64,000 bases of DNA, taken from the NCBI GenBank assembly GCA_014529385.2, contig CM043947.1, positions 104,499,811-104,563,810 of the forward strand. Direction: 5' to 3'. A program made the position numbers and the translations under genes. How positions within the stretch are numbered: position 1 is the stretch's first letter; every line of letters begins with the position of its first letter. The notes below the pieces were generated by a model that saw only the letters and a program-made list of their open reading frames with translations, did no database searches and was not told where the DNA came from. The DNA comes from Adiantum capillus-veneris. Its lineage: Eukaryota > Streptophyta > Polypodiopsida > Polypodiales > Pteridaceae. Positions 23,599 to 37,290 of the stretch are shown one piece after another.

Positions 23599-24168
23599 TC
23601 ACCTTGTCCAGACCATAGCATATAAGAGAGAACCTACCGCTGCAGCATATGGAACTCTAGACATATAGGCTATCTCCTCTTGTGTCTTCGGATAAATATC
23701 CTTGGTTAGTTTAAAGTGACCAACCAAAGATGTCAAAACCGTTTTTGCATTTTTCATTGCAAACCTTTTTAGTACCTTCTTAATGTAATCCTCTTGAGAT
23801 AGCATTATTGTCTTGTTTGTCATGTCCCTTGATATCTTCATACCAAGTATTCTCTTTGCAGCACCTAGATTTTTCATTGAAAAAGATTTAGACAAATCCT
23901 CTTTTAGGTCTTTGATATCTTGCATGTTAGCACTTGCAATCAGCATGTCATCAACATATAACATTAGGATGATGAACTTCCCATCTCCCAAATTCTTCAT
24001 GTAGATGCAATGATTTGAGTTGCATCTTGTGAATCCATGATCCAATATCCATCGATCAAACTTCAAGTACCATTGTCTTGATGCTTTCTTTAAACCATAC
24101 AAGCTCTTCTTGAATCTGCAAACCATTTTCTCCTTACCTTTTACTTCATACCCCTTTGGTTGAAGCAT
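23599..24168 (-). pseudogene. copia reverse transcriptase, C-terminal two-thirds
   Basis: A 190-codon frame contains KKSLYGLKKASRQWYLKFDR, LYVDDMLIASA (the catalytic YVDD) and YAAAVGSLLYAMVWTR, the RVT_2 signatures. The upstream RT portion (24169-24440, with KWVYKLKEEEGGKKRYKSR) is present but frameshifted. Confidence 0.9.
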
Positions 24169-24680
24169 GTAAATTTCCTCCCCTAAGTCCCCGGTGAGGG
24201 AATGCCGTATTTACATCTATTTGCTCAAGATTTAGATCATGAGCAGCCACAAGGCTTAAGACAAGCCTAATTGAGTTCATTTTTACAACATGAGAGAATA
24301 TTCAAGAGCCTAGGCTTTCTTTTGAGAAAACCCTTTTACCAGGAGCCTAGACTTGTACCTTTTCTTCCCACCTTCTTCTTCCTTCAACTTGTACACCCAT
24401 TTGTTTTGAAGTGCCCGCTTACCTTAAGATAACTCAACCCCATATTTGGTTGCGATGTGATGAGTTTATGTTCACTTGCATGGTCTTTATCCATTCTCCT
24501 TTGGATTCGTGTTGCATAGCTTCCTCGTATGATTCCGACTCTCTAGAATCTGAGATCAAGAGATGGTTTTAGGAAGGAACAAACCTTTCTGGAGGTTTGA
24601 TGCTCCTCATTCGGTTGATGTTGTTGCACATTTTCACCATTTGTAGTCCTTGAGTCTTCACCATCCTTAAGCGCCATGTA

Positions 24681-25436
24681 CTAATTACCTCTTTCTTTTG
24701 TTTTTTTTCTTTCCAAGTAATCTTTGTACATATTTTGTTTGTTAAAAATTACATCCCTACTCCTTAAGATTTTACCATCTTCAGGATTCCATAGGAAATA
24801 CCCAAAGTCACCTTCTCCATAGACAATGAAGAAACACTTTTTGAACTTTGCATCTAGCTTTGATCTTAGCCTTCTATCTATGTGCATGAAAGCCTCACAC
24901 CCAAGTACTTTGAGAAATGCATAATTCACCGGTTTACCTATCCATGCCTCTTCTAGAACTCCCCCATCCAATGCCATTGATGGTGACCAATTGATTGAGT
25001 ACACAATCATAAATATAGCTTCTACCCAAAGCTCGAGCGGTAGGTTTGCATGTAGCCGCATGCTTCGTGCTCGCTCCATGATTGTTTTGTTCATCCTTTT
25101 GGAAATGCCATTTTGTTGAGGTGCCCTTGGGGTTGTTCTTTGCCTCCAAATGCCATTGGTAGCAGAAAAGATTTCAAAAGCTTCCCTGCAATATTGGCCT
25201 CCATTGTCGGATTTGAGGCATTTAACCTTATTATCTGTTTCATTCTCCATAAAAGCTTTCCACCTTTGAAATATGGAAAACACGTCGGATTTATTCTTCA
25301 TTACATAAACCCATGTTTTCCTAGTCACATCGTCTATGAATGTTACATAGTACAATGAGCCACCAAGTGATGGTGTACTTGTAGGACCCCAAACATCAGA
25401 ATGAACCAGCTCAAGTTCTTTTATTTTTTCTTTCAT
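24681..25436 (-). pseudogene. copia integrase with catalytic Glu changed to Lys
   Basis: A 251-codon frame shows the D,D(35)E core: D14 (HSDVWG), D77 (KSDNGGQY), and position 113 where Glu is expected. That codon (25098-25100) reads Lys (QQNGISKR), while copia 2 keeps Glu. The chromodomain-free C-terminal GKPVNYAFLKVLGCEAF region follows. Integrase would insert the cDNA; this copy is inactive. GAA to AAA is a G-to-A change. The GAG-pre-integrase segment (25610-25440) lies upstream in another frame. Confidence 0.9.
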
Positions 25437-25631
25437 TTCTTGATTTTTGAAATCTTACCCTCTTTTGTTTACCATAAACACGATCTTCACAGAACTCTAA
25501 GTCCATGTCTTTCAAACCTGGTAGAAGAGTCTTTGCTTGAAGGATTTGCATTCCTTTGGCACTCATATGCCCAAGCCAATAATGCCACATGGCACTGTCA
25601 ACTTTTGTAGTTGCTGCACAAACTGAAGGTG

Positions 25632-25910
25632 GCTAATTTCAAACGTTCACTTGTCTTCTCAAGAATGTCAACACATGGGCGGATTGGAGGGTCCAATTTG
25701 GACTTTTCAACACAAGGGAGGCTACACATGCCTGCCTCTCATAAGAGAGGGCAGCCCTTTTGGTGTATAAAAGGAGGCCTCTTAGCATTGTGATGCATTG
25801 TGAAGTTGATGTGAGCTGGTGAGAGTGACACAAGGCGGGAGCTCCAAAAGGGTATAATCCCTTTGCAACTTACTTCTTGTTTGAAGTACTAAAGCAATTG
25901 AGTGGCCTCT
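25632..25910 (+). repeat. 5' portion of the LTR of copia 2 (plus orientation)
   Basis: This aligns in inverted orientation with 22416-22695 of the copia 1 LTR. It contains a TATAAAA box (25766-25772) followed by AGGAGGCC as in copia 1. It runs into a CT tract near 25905 and stops; the remaining LTR resumes at 34256. Its own start (TGTTAAG) is missing because it is fused to copia 1. Confidence 0.8.
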
Positions 25911-26005
25911 CTCTCTCTCTCTCTCTATGGACTCTCACTCTCTCTCTCCCTCTCTCTCTCTCTCTCTATGGACTCTCACTCTCTATATATATATATCGTG
26001 TGTGG

Positions 26006-26085
<80 letters not shown>

Positions 26086-26108
26086 CACACACACACACAC
26101 ATATATAT
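25905..26108. repeat. compound (CT)n / (AT)n / (AC)n microsatellite
   Basis: CT runs interrupted twice by ATGGACTCTCACT are followed by (AT)n, (CT)n, (AT)n and (AC)n. This is the left boundary of the Penelope-like array. Confidence 0.9.
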
Positions 26109-26113
26109 ATATC

Positions 26114-26280
26114 CTTCTAGAGGATATGAGACTCTTCATCCATGGTGTTTGTCTGGGGTTTGCTTTCATCCTTGGAAACCATTAACAACAAAAAACATCT
26201 CACTTGTTTCAGATCTTGCTCTCATAGAGCTTCCAACCACGACATAGGTTGATTAGGCACGAAGGCCTCTTTTGAGAGAG
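26114..26280 (+). repeat. truncated first unit of the Penelope-like array
   Basis: Direct repeat of 26390-26555 and 30416-30575 (AGGATATGAGACT to GGCCTC). It breaks off in a GA-rich stretch before the next CT/AT tract. Confidence 0.8.
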
Positions 26281-26302
26281 AGAGAAAGAGAGACCACACA
26301 CG

Positions 26303-26391
<89 letters not shown>

Positions 26392-26863
26392 TTCTAGAGG
26401 ATATGAGACTCTTCATCCATGGTGTTATTCTGGGGTTTGCTTTCATCCTTGGAAACCATTGACAACAAAAAACATCTCACCTGATTGAGATCTTGCTCTC
26501 ATAGAGCTTCCAACCACGACATAGGTTGATTAGGCACGAAAGGCCTCTTTGTTAAAGTAGCCTTGTAAAGGACTTTTTTTCATAATACGTTTTTTTCATT
26601 ATTGTTTTTTAGTTGGTTTACTGTGGCCAGGCGTGACGGGTGAGACTTGAATGCAATATTGGTTTGGAATGAAGGGTTTCTCCCCTGACGTGTGCTATTT
26701 GGGGCAAGCTTTAGATGTAACGCTGCCCAAAATTGTGGGGGTATGGTATAGTTTGATGAACGCTCCGTCGCGGTGGACCTTCTTCCCGGATCTAGGCCAT
26801 CCTGTGTGGGCTCCAAGGATGTGGCGAGGTGGTTTTCTTCCCGGTTTTATACCGTGAAACCAG

Positions 26864-26896
26864 CCAATTGCGGGAGGAAAGGAAAGATTTATAAGG
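26864..26896 (+). promoter_or_regulatory. CCAAT and TATA boxes of Penelope-like unit 1
   Basis: AGCCAATTGC is followed 20 bp later by ATTTATAAGG, about 108 bp upstream of the first ATG. Both boxes are kept in unit 2 (about 31143-31176) while nearby sequence has drifted, which supports an internal promoter carried by each unit. Confidence 0.5.
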
Positions 26897-27001
26897 TGAG
26901 CATTAAGATCACTTAGTTTTCATTTTGAAAGTGTGTGTGTGTCCTCTCATTGTGTGCATACTCTATTCATCATCCAAAGCTTCACTTGGGGTATCCATAG
27001 C

Positions 27002-30000
27002 ATGGCTCCTAGCAAGAAGAGCATTGTGGATTCAACAAAGGTAAGGGCAAAAATTTTGTTTTCTTCAAATACTTCTTATCATTTCGGGTATGGCATGGTT
27101 TTTTTGGATTTAATGCCAGTTGGTTTTGGGAAAAGGAATGTGGTGGCATGAATGTACATAGGTAAAATTTCACTTGCCGATTAAATTCATTGACAAATGC
27201 AGATTATGTCTCTCATTTATGATATTCTGATATTGTTCCTATTGAAATGAAATTGGTCTTCGAGTTTGCTGGATAATCGTACTTGTACAGGACCTCTACT
27301 GTATTGGTACTGGTTATCTCTTTACCCGTGTACAGAATATGGAAAGAATACTATAGGGATGGTGTGGCTTATGGGAGCAGGTTTGTATTTCAAAATTGCA
27401 TCTCAATTGAGAGTACCCATCACTTAACCTAATCATAGTTGGATGTTGGTTTGTTTGTCGGGTAGTAGATACGGGATATTGGTTTCTTTTTTGTATAGGA
27501 TTGTACAAATTGCTTCTTAGGATAGTAATAACAAACACTTTCTTTTAGTTTTGACTACTTTTGGCAATATTGTTGCACTTAAGGCTGATATGCAGTAATC
27601 GGCCTTGATTTTATCGACCTAGTATCCAGCTAATTTGGGTGGACTTGACACAACAATAGGCTGTCGTTGTTCTTTTTTCTGCTCTATGGTGTATAGGAAC
27701 GTTCTAGACTAGATACACATTAGGATTCACCTCTTCTCTATGTAAATATACCACTAGAGTACTTCTAGTTGGTATATACCACTTATATATATCAAAGACT
27801 TCTGGATTTTGGCTATATGGGATCGTAATCAACCATGGCTTAATTTCAAACTTTGGTAAGCTGATGGGCTTGGCTTTGGTATATCTAACTTGGAATTATG
27901 CTAATGGTTGGTGTGTTGCAGACTAGTTCGTTTTATTGACTCACACTACTGATGGTAAAATGCATCTATTGTCTTGGTTTTTCTTGAGAGATTATCTTAA
28001 GGGTTTCTCTTTATTGGGGGATTACGGTTTATTGTTTTTTTGCCTATAGTAATGCATCACGTGGTTCGGGCCCTGTCGACCCCGGGATACGATTGCCAGA
28101 TACTAAAATTTGACTTATACAATTCTAAAAATTGATAATTTGTTGAACAATTGCTATTCTAAGGAAGATTTTGACTTCAAAAACTGCATTAAAGTTACTT
28201 TTTTTAAAAGCTTTAACCTTATTAAGATAATGTTAAGGAACAATTGTAAAAATCTTTTTCATACTTTATTTTACACTTCAAATTAATAGAGGGATGTACA
28301 ATGCAAAACAGTTGACCTAACACTTTGATAATCTTGTTTCTTTCCATTGTGGAAACTGTTACACATCACTTATATTTAAACAACATGACTTTCTTCTTAG
28401 GCTAGTACCAAGGTGACGTGGATGATCAGTAGGTCACCCCAGTTACCTGTTATGCGGTCTGGAAACTAACGAATTGTTTGTTTTCTTACTTTGGATGCAG
28501 GTAAGGGTGTCCTTTCCTTGGCTGCTCTTTGGAAATTTTTGTTCTGACTTCCAGGATTTTGGACAACACGTGTGCACTACGAATCTGTCTCTTATATGTT
28601 TAAAGGAAATCAAGGACCTATCATGTAAAGGTCTGAATCGAATCCCACTCCAACCACTAAATCCACACTTGGCTTTTGCCGCATTATTTACTTGCTTGAC
28701 TAACATACTCAAGTTACTAAATTTGGACAGTCTACAACATGCTAGACTTGCTGATTCTATATCCACTCGCTTTCAAACGTGTATTGAGTCAATCCCACCT
28801 GCATGGATTAGTCAAGAAGAAACATGGATTTCCCCCTCACTATCCTCTCTGATTCATAAACTCAAAAAGGATTGGTTTGTGGTAGGACTTGACAAAGCCC
28901 CTCATATACCCACTATTGTCTATAAACACTTAGCTAGGATGATGACTGAGTCAAGGCTTAAAGGACCGGAATTTTTGCTTTTTGAAATGGGTCCTGAAGA
29001 AGCCATTCATTATCTAGATTCCTCCTTGAGGTACTTTAAATTAGATACTCAAAGTTCGAAACTACCTATACTTTTTCCCACTTACAAAAGTCACAAGCAT
29101 AAGTTCAGATGGATTTCAGATGCCTCCAACCGTATCATGTTACATGCCACTAATGTGATCAGTGCGCCTCAATCTTATTCTTACCAACTTTAATAAAATT
29201 TTTGAAGAAAAGTTTCTAATGGTGAAGACCTTCACTGGACTTATGATTAATAACTTCTGGCTTGTGAAGAACTCTTCTGAGGTATTCATTAATTTGTCGC
29301 AAAACATTGTTTCAATGTTTTCACACAATGCTATGAAAACATATCCCTCTTTGGGCATTCTGGGCTTTTCTTTGTTCTACAACAGATTGGAAAAATGGTT
29401 TTCGCAAGGAGGAATGAGATGGGACACCAAACTACTTCACTAGCTAGAAGCCCAAGATGGGTAAAAAACATACAAAAAGGACCACCCACCCAATATAATC
29501 TCTATAATCTAGTGGAGATTATTGAATGGCTCTTTCGAAATTGCTTTGTTATGCTAGGTGAGCAATGATTTCAACGAATCCATGGTATCCCGATGGGCTT
29601 CTCATGTTCACCAGTCATGTGCAATCTATACCTGGCTTTTTTTGAGTATAAATGGGTACTTAAACATCTGGAGACAACTCACACTACCATTGATCTTACA
29701 CAATTTCAACACACTTATAAATATATGGATGATCTTCTAAGCTTAAACAATCCCAGCTTTGTACAATGCTTACCGTTAATCTATCCTGATACTCTTAAGA
29801 TTGAACCAACCTTTTTGGAGTACCTTAATATTGACAATAAAGTTGTTGCATGTTACTAAAACAGTTTTTTAAAATCTAGAGTGGACACTCTATTCTCCAT
29901 TTACTGGGGGGAATTATATCACTGAATTCTCTTGGAAGAGAGACAAGCTACAACTAGGCTTGATTGAATTTTTCAGGAGAAAGAGTAATCATCCATGAAA

Positions 30001-30232
30001 GATAGCAATAAAAACTTGTCTGGGCATGATACATCTAATTATGTATTCATCCTCACATTCTTTCATTCCGTTTCAAGCAGTATGTCAACTTATGAAGAAG
30101 TATGTAGCAAATGGGTTTGCTACGAAAGAGCTGCTTGGCACTATTAGGCATTTTCTTAATAAAAACTCTTGGCCATTATGCTTGGCTAAAAAAGAGACGG
30201 TTATTCAACTTTTGGAACTTGTTCACTGATAC
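27002..30232 (+). pseudogene. intron-containing Penelope-like reverse transcriptase, broken
   Basis: Exon 1 (27002-27040) encodes MAPSKKSIVDSTK and ends AAG|GTAAGG. The intron runs to CAG at 28500, with a CTAAC branch-like site 32 nt upstream and a T-rich tract. Exon 2 starts in phase (VRVSFPWLL) and is open to 29193. RT landmarks follow in shifting frames: LPILFPTYKSHKHKFRWISD (29065-29127), FWLVKNSSEVFINL (29254-29295), a motif A region reading LGFSLFY where an Asp is expected (codon 29363-29365 is Gly), GIPMGFSCSPVMCNL (29584), YMDDLLSLNNPSF (29722; catalytic DD kept), and a thumb-like tail to 30232. No GIY-YIG endonuclease was seen before the CT tract. Dead copy, but its splice signals look intact. 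Confidence 0.65.
27041..28500 (+). other. predicted spliceosomal intron in unit 1
   Basis: A GTAAGG donor, an ACTAAC branch-like element near 28466, a T-rich tract and a TTTGGATGCAG acceptor are all present. The counterpart in unit 2 (31333-34041) keeps donor and acceptor exactly and has CTTAC at the branch position. Joining the exons keeps phase. The intron is AT-rich and has no open frame. Confidence 0.6.
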
Positions 30233-30307
30233 ACTGGTTGTAGGGGAGGTCTCACAACTTGGTGATGACCCTCCTCACCATGTGGTAGGCCTTTCCCTGG
30301 GTAAGGG

Positions 30308-34255
<3,948 letters not shown>

Positions 34256-34324
<69 letters not shown>

Positions 34325-34412
34325 ACTCTATAATCTCTTTTGTGTACAAATTATATCTCTCTGTTAAGTAATCTACTTAATTATCTACTTAGCTACATTA
34401 GATTACCTAACA
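34256..34412 (+). repeat. 3' portion of the copia 2 5' LTR
   Basis: A CT tract (34256-34320) leads into about 90 bp that match the copia 1 LTR end (GTTAAGTAATCTACT...CCTAACA). With 25632-25910 it makes up one interrupted LTR. Confidence 0.8.
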
Positions 34413-34414
34413 AT

Positions 34415-34429
34415 TGGTATTAGAGAAGG
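34415..34429 (+). promoter_or_regulatory. primer binding site of copia 2
   Basis: TGGTATTAGAGAAGG two bases after the LTR end is a slightly drifted tRNA-Met-type site (one C-to-T change in TGGTATCAGAG). Confidence 0.8.
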
Positions 34430-34486
34430 GTTTGCTTGTAGCCAAAAGTATCTCAAGGAAAGGATTCTTTGAATTGAGTGGGAATA

Positions 34487-34882
34487 ATGGTGGAGGAAGG
34501 GAAGCTCAAGATCGATAAGTTCAATGTGATAAAAACTACCAACATTGGAAGATGCAGATTGAAGACTATATCTACCAGAAAGACCTTTATATTTGCCACT
34601 AGGAGATCTTGCAAAGAAACCTGCAACGATGGAAGATGAAGCATGGATTGTCCTTGATGGAAAGGCACTGGGAACAATCCGGTTAAGCTTGGCGTTAACG
34701 ATGGAGTTCAATGTTTGGGAGATGAAGACCACGGAGGACATGATGAAGTCACTTGACGGCCTCTACAAGAAACCATCGGCATCCACAAGGTATTTCTCAT
34801 GAAGTTCTTGTTCAATCTAAAGATGGCAAAAAATGGTTCAATTGCAGAACACCTAAATGATTTTAACAACAACATAAGTCAA
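34487..34882 (+). pseudogene. gag: copia gag, frameshifted
   Basis: Starts MVEEGKLKIDKFN, then shifts frame to NYQHWKMQIEDYIYQKDLY and again to WIVLDGKALGTIRLSLA and LDGLYKKPSAS, the usual copia gag (UBN2-type) order. It would form the virus-like particle. Confidence 0.85.
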
Positions 34883-35095
34883 CTTTGATCGGTGAAAATA
34901 AATTTTGATGAGACGAAGTGCGAGCTCTCCTTATACTATCATCTCTACTAGATAGTTGGGATAGCCTTGTGATGGTTGTAAGTAATTCTATCTCAAAACA
35001 CAAATACTCTTAAGTTTGATGATTTTGTGGGTGTTCTCCTAAGCAAGGAAATGCAAAAGAGAAGTAGATGAGAATCATCAAGTGTTGCACTGTTA

Positions 35096-35305
35096 GTGGA
35101 AACAAGAAAAAGGCCTAAGGAGAGGTTCAAAAAACAAGAGGGTTGTGGTTGCACAAGGCGGAGCAAGTCACACACAAAGTCAATTCTTGAATGTTGGAAC
35201 TACGGCAAGAAGGGCCACGTCAAGAAGGATTGTTGGTTCAAGAAGAAGAAGGAATTGGAGTCTCAAGACAACAAGCTAACGTCGAAGGCCAATGTCATAG
35301 GTTAA
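35096..35305 (+). pseudogene. copia gag zinc knuckle with second Cys changed to Tyr
   Basis: The knuckle at 35192-35233 reads CWNYGKKGHVKKDC; the second Cys of CCHC is Tyr. It lies in a basic region that normally binds RNA. Confidence 0.8.
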
Positions 35306-35441
35306 GCAGAACAAGATGCTCTAATTCTTCCATTAGACAATGTATCTAATTCCTAGTAGTAGGTTTCGAGGCTTCATTCCATGCACACCACATAAGCAAC
35401 ATTTCTAACATAACACCAAAAGTCATTTTGGGTATGTATAC

Positions 35442-35699
35442 TTGGGAGATGATGAAGCTTGTCAGATTGTCAGCAAAGGTACAATTTGTGTCAAAACTGC
35501 TAACAAAAATGAATGGAAACTTAATGATTCTAGGCACGTTCCTTCTCTTCACAAGAATTTGATCTCTGTAGGACAGCCTGACGACGAAGGTCACAAAACT
35601 GCATTCGGAAACAAAAGGTGGAAGATCTCAACGGGATCTTACGTGGTTGCAAAAGGAGAAAATGTTGGAACACTTTACTTGTGTACTATCAGCACATAA
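35442..35699 (+). pseudogene. copia post-protease segment
   Basis: The frame contains VPSLHKNLISVGQ, the conserved block between protease and GAG-pre-integrase in plant copia elements. The protease active site itself lies in the broken stretch 35306-35440 and was not found. GAG-pre-integrase (HYRLGHMSAKGM in mixed frames) follows at about 35740. Confidence 0.75.
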
Positions 35700-35915
35700 T
35701 CTTCAGTTTGTGCAACAATTACAGAAGGTGCAGTGTGGCACTACAGGCTTGGGCATATGAGTGCCAAAGGAATGCAAATCCTTTAAATAAAGAATCTTCT
35801 ACCAGTTTTGGAAGAAGTGGACTTAGAGTTTTGTGAATATTTTGTTTATGGTAAACAAAAAAGAGGGTAAAATTTCAAAAATGGGAGAAATGAAAGAAAA
35901 AATAAAAAACTTGAG

Positions 35916-36717
35916 TTGGTTCATTCTGATGTTTGGTGTTCTGCAAGTACACCATCACTTGGTGGCTCATTGTACTATGTAATATTTATAGATAATGGGA
36001 CTACGAAAACATGGTTTTATGTAATGAACAAGAAATCCGATGTATTTTCCATATGTCATAGGTGGAAAGACTTTTTGGAGAATGAAACAGGTACCAAGGT
36101 TAAATGCCTCAGATCCGACAATGAAGGTGAATATCGCAGCGAAGATTTTGAAAGATTTTGTGCTAGCAATGGCATTCAGAGGAAAAAGACAACCCCAAGG
36201 ACACCTCAACAAAATGGGATTTCAGAAAGGCCTACCGCTTGAGCTTTGGGTGGAAGTAGTAAGTACATCTGCGTACTTAATCAATTGGTCACCCTCAATG
36301 GCATTGGATGGAGGAGCTCCAAAGGAGGCATGGACAGGTAAACCGATGAACTATTCATTCTTCAAAGTGTTCGGGTGTGAGGATTTCATACACATAGATA
36401 GAAGCCTAAGGTCAAAGCTAGATGCAAAGTCCAAAAAGTGTTTCTTCATTGACTATGGAGAAAGTGGATTTGGATATTGCCAATGGAATCCTAAAGATGT
36501 CAAAATATTTAGGAGTAGGAATGTAAATTTTAACGAGAAAAATATGTACAAAGATTACTTGGAAAAAAACCAAACAAAAGAAATAGGTGTTGAGTACATG
36601 GAGCTCGAGGACGATGAAGACTCGTGGAGTGCAAAAATGGTGACAATGTACAACAATGTCAACCGCATGAGGAGCCTCAACATATTTCCCATAGATCTAC
36701 AATACAAGAGCAAGTAG
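35916..36717 (+). pseudogene. copia integrase with catalytic triad but an internal deletion
   Basis: D5 (HSDVW), D68 (RSDNEGEY) and E104 (QQNGISER) are present with D,D(35)E spacing. Directly after Glu about 54 bp present in copia 1 (MNKTIMERARSMRLHAN) are deleted, and the frame shifts. The rest (LPLELWVEVV to about 36717) is open in the second frame. Confidence 0.85.
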
Positions 36718-36917
36718 ACCTCCAAAAAGGCTTATTCCTTCAATGATTTATAATCTTAGATTCTGGAGAGTCGAAATCATACGAGGAAGCTATGCAACAC
36801 AAATCCAAAGAAGAATGAATAAATAGCATGAAAGTGGAGATGGACTCATCACATAGCAACCAAACATGGGAGTTGGTTGAGTTGCCTAAAGGTAAGAGGG
36901 CACATTAAAACAAATGG

Positions 36918-37290
36918 GTGTACAAGCTGAAGGAAGAAGAAGGTGGAAAGAAAAGGTACAAGTCTAGGCTTGTGGTAAAAGGGTTTTCTCAAAAGAAAGG
37001 TATTAACTTCAATGAAACATTTTCTCCTATTGTAAAAATGAACTTAGTTAGGCTTGTCTTAAGCCTTGTGGCTGCTCATGATTTAAATCTCAATCAAGTG
37101 GATGTAAATATGGCATTCCCTCACGGTGACTTAGAGGAGGAAATTTACATGCTTCTACCAAAGGGGTATGAAGTAAAAGGTAAGAAGAAAATGGTTTGCA
37201 GATTAAAGAAGACCTTGATTGGTTTAAAGCAAGCATCAAGACTATGGTATATGAAGCTCCATCGATGGATTTTGGATCATGGATTCACAA
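36918..37290 (+). pseudogene. copia reverse transcriptase, N-terminal part
   Basis: KSRLVVKGFSQKKGINFNET, NLNQVDVNMAFPHGDLEEEI (motif A region) and GLKQASRLWYMKLHRWILDH are RVT_2 signatures. It is cut before the YVDD motif. The G-rich tail of the open frame past 37290 is not part of the protein. Confidence 0.9.

Larger units (their letters stand above)
22249..25630 (-). mobile_element. Ty1/copia retrotransposon 1, 3' half (integrase to 3' LTR)
   Basis: Minus-strand order is GAG-pre-integrase (about 25610-25440), integrase, reverse transcriptase, RNase H, PPT and a full 3' LTR. The integrase-before-RT order marks Ty1/copia. The gag and protease half is missing: near 25630 the element joins, head to head, an inverted LTR fragment of its own family. 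Copia 2 (25632-37290, plus) is the same family and keeps the other half. Confidence 0.9.
34413..37290 (+). mobile_element. Ty1/copia retrotransposon 2, 5' half (PBS to reverse transcriptase)
   Basis: The order is PBS, gag, zinc knuckle, protease region, GAG-pre-integrase, integrase, then RT truncated just before the YVDD motif at HGFT (about 37280). Beyond that is unrelated sequence with a run of 20 G. It is the same family as copia 1. Frames are broken throughout. Confidence 0.9.

Noticed and set aside
23098-25436. Functional copia polyprotein
   Set aside because: RNase H, RT and integrase lie in different frames, and the integrase lacks its catalytic Glu.
25877-26247. Ser-Leu, Arg-Glu and Tyr-Ile repeat proteins
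   Set aside because: They are translations of CT, GA and AT microsatellites, as at 16775-17200, 30111-30485, 44716-45112 and 49243-49629.
28062-28100. tRNA-like GGTTCGGGCCC segment
   Set aside because: No acceptor or anticodon arm can be formed around it, and it is repeated in unit 2 as part of the intron.
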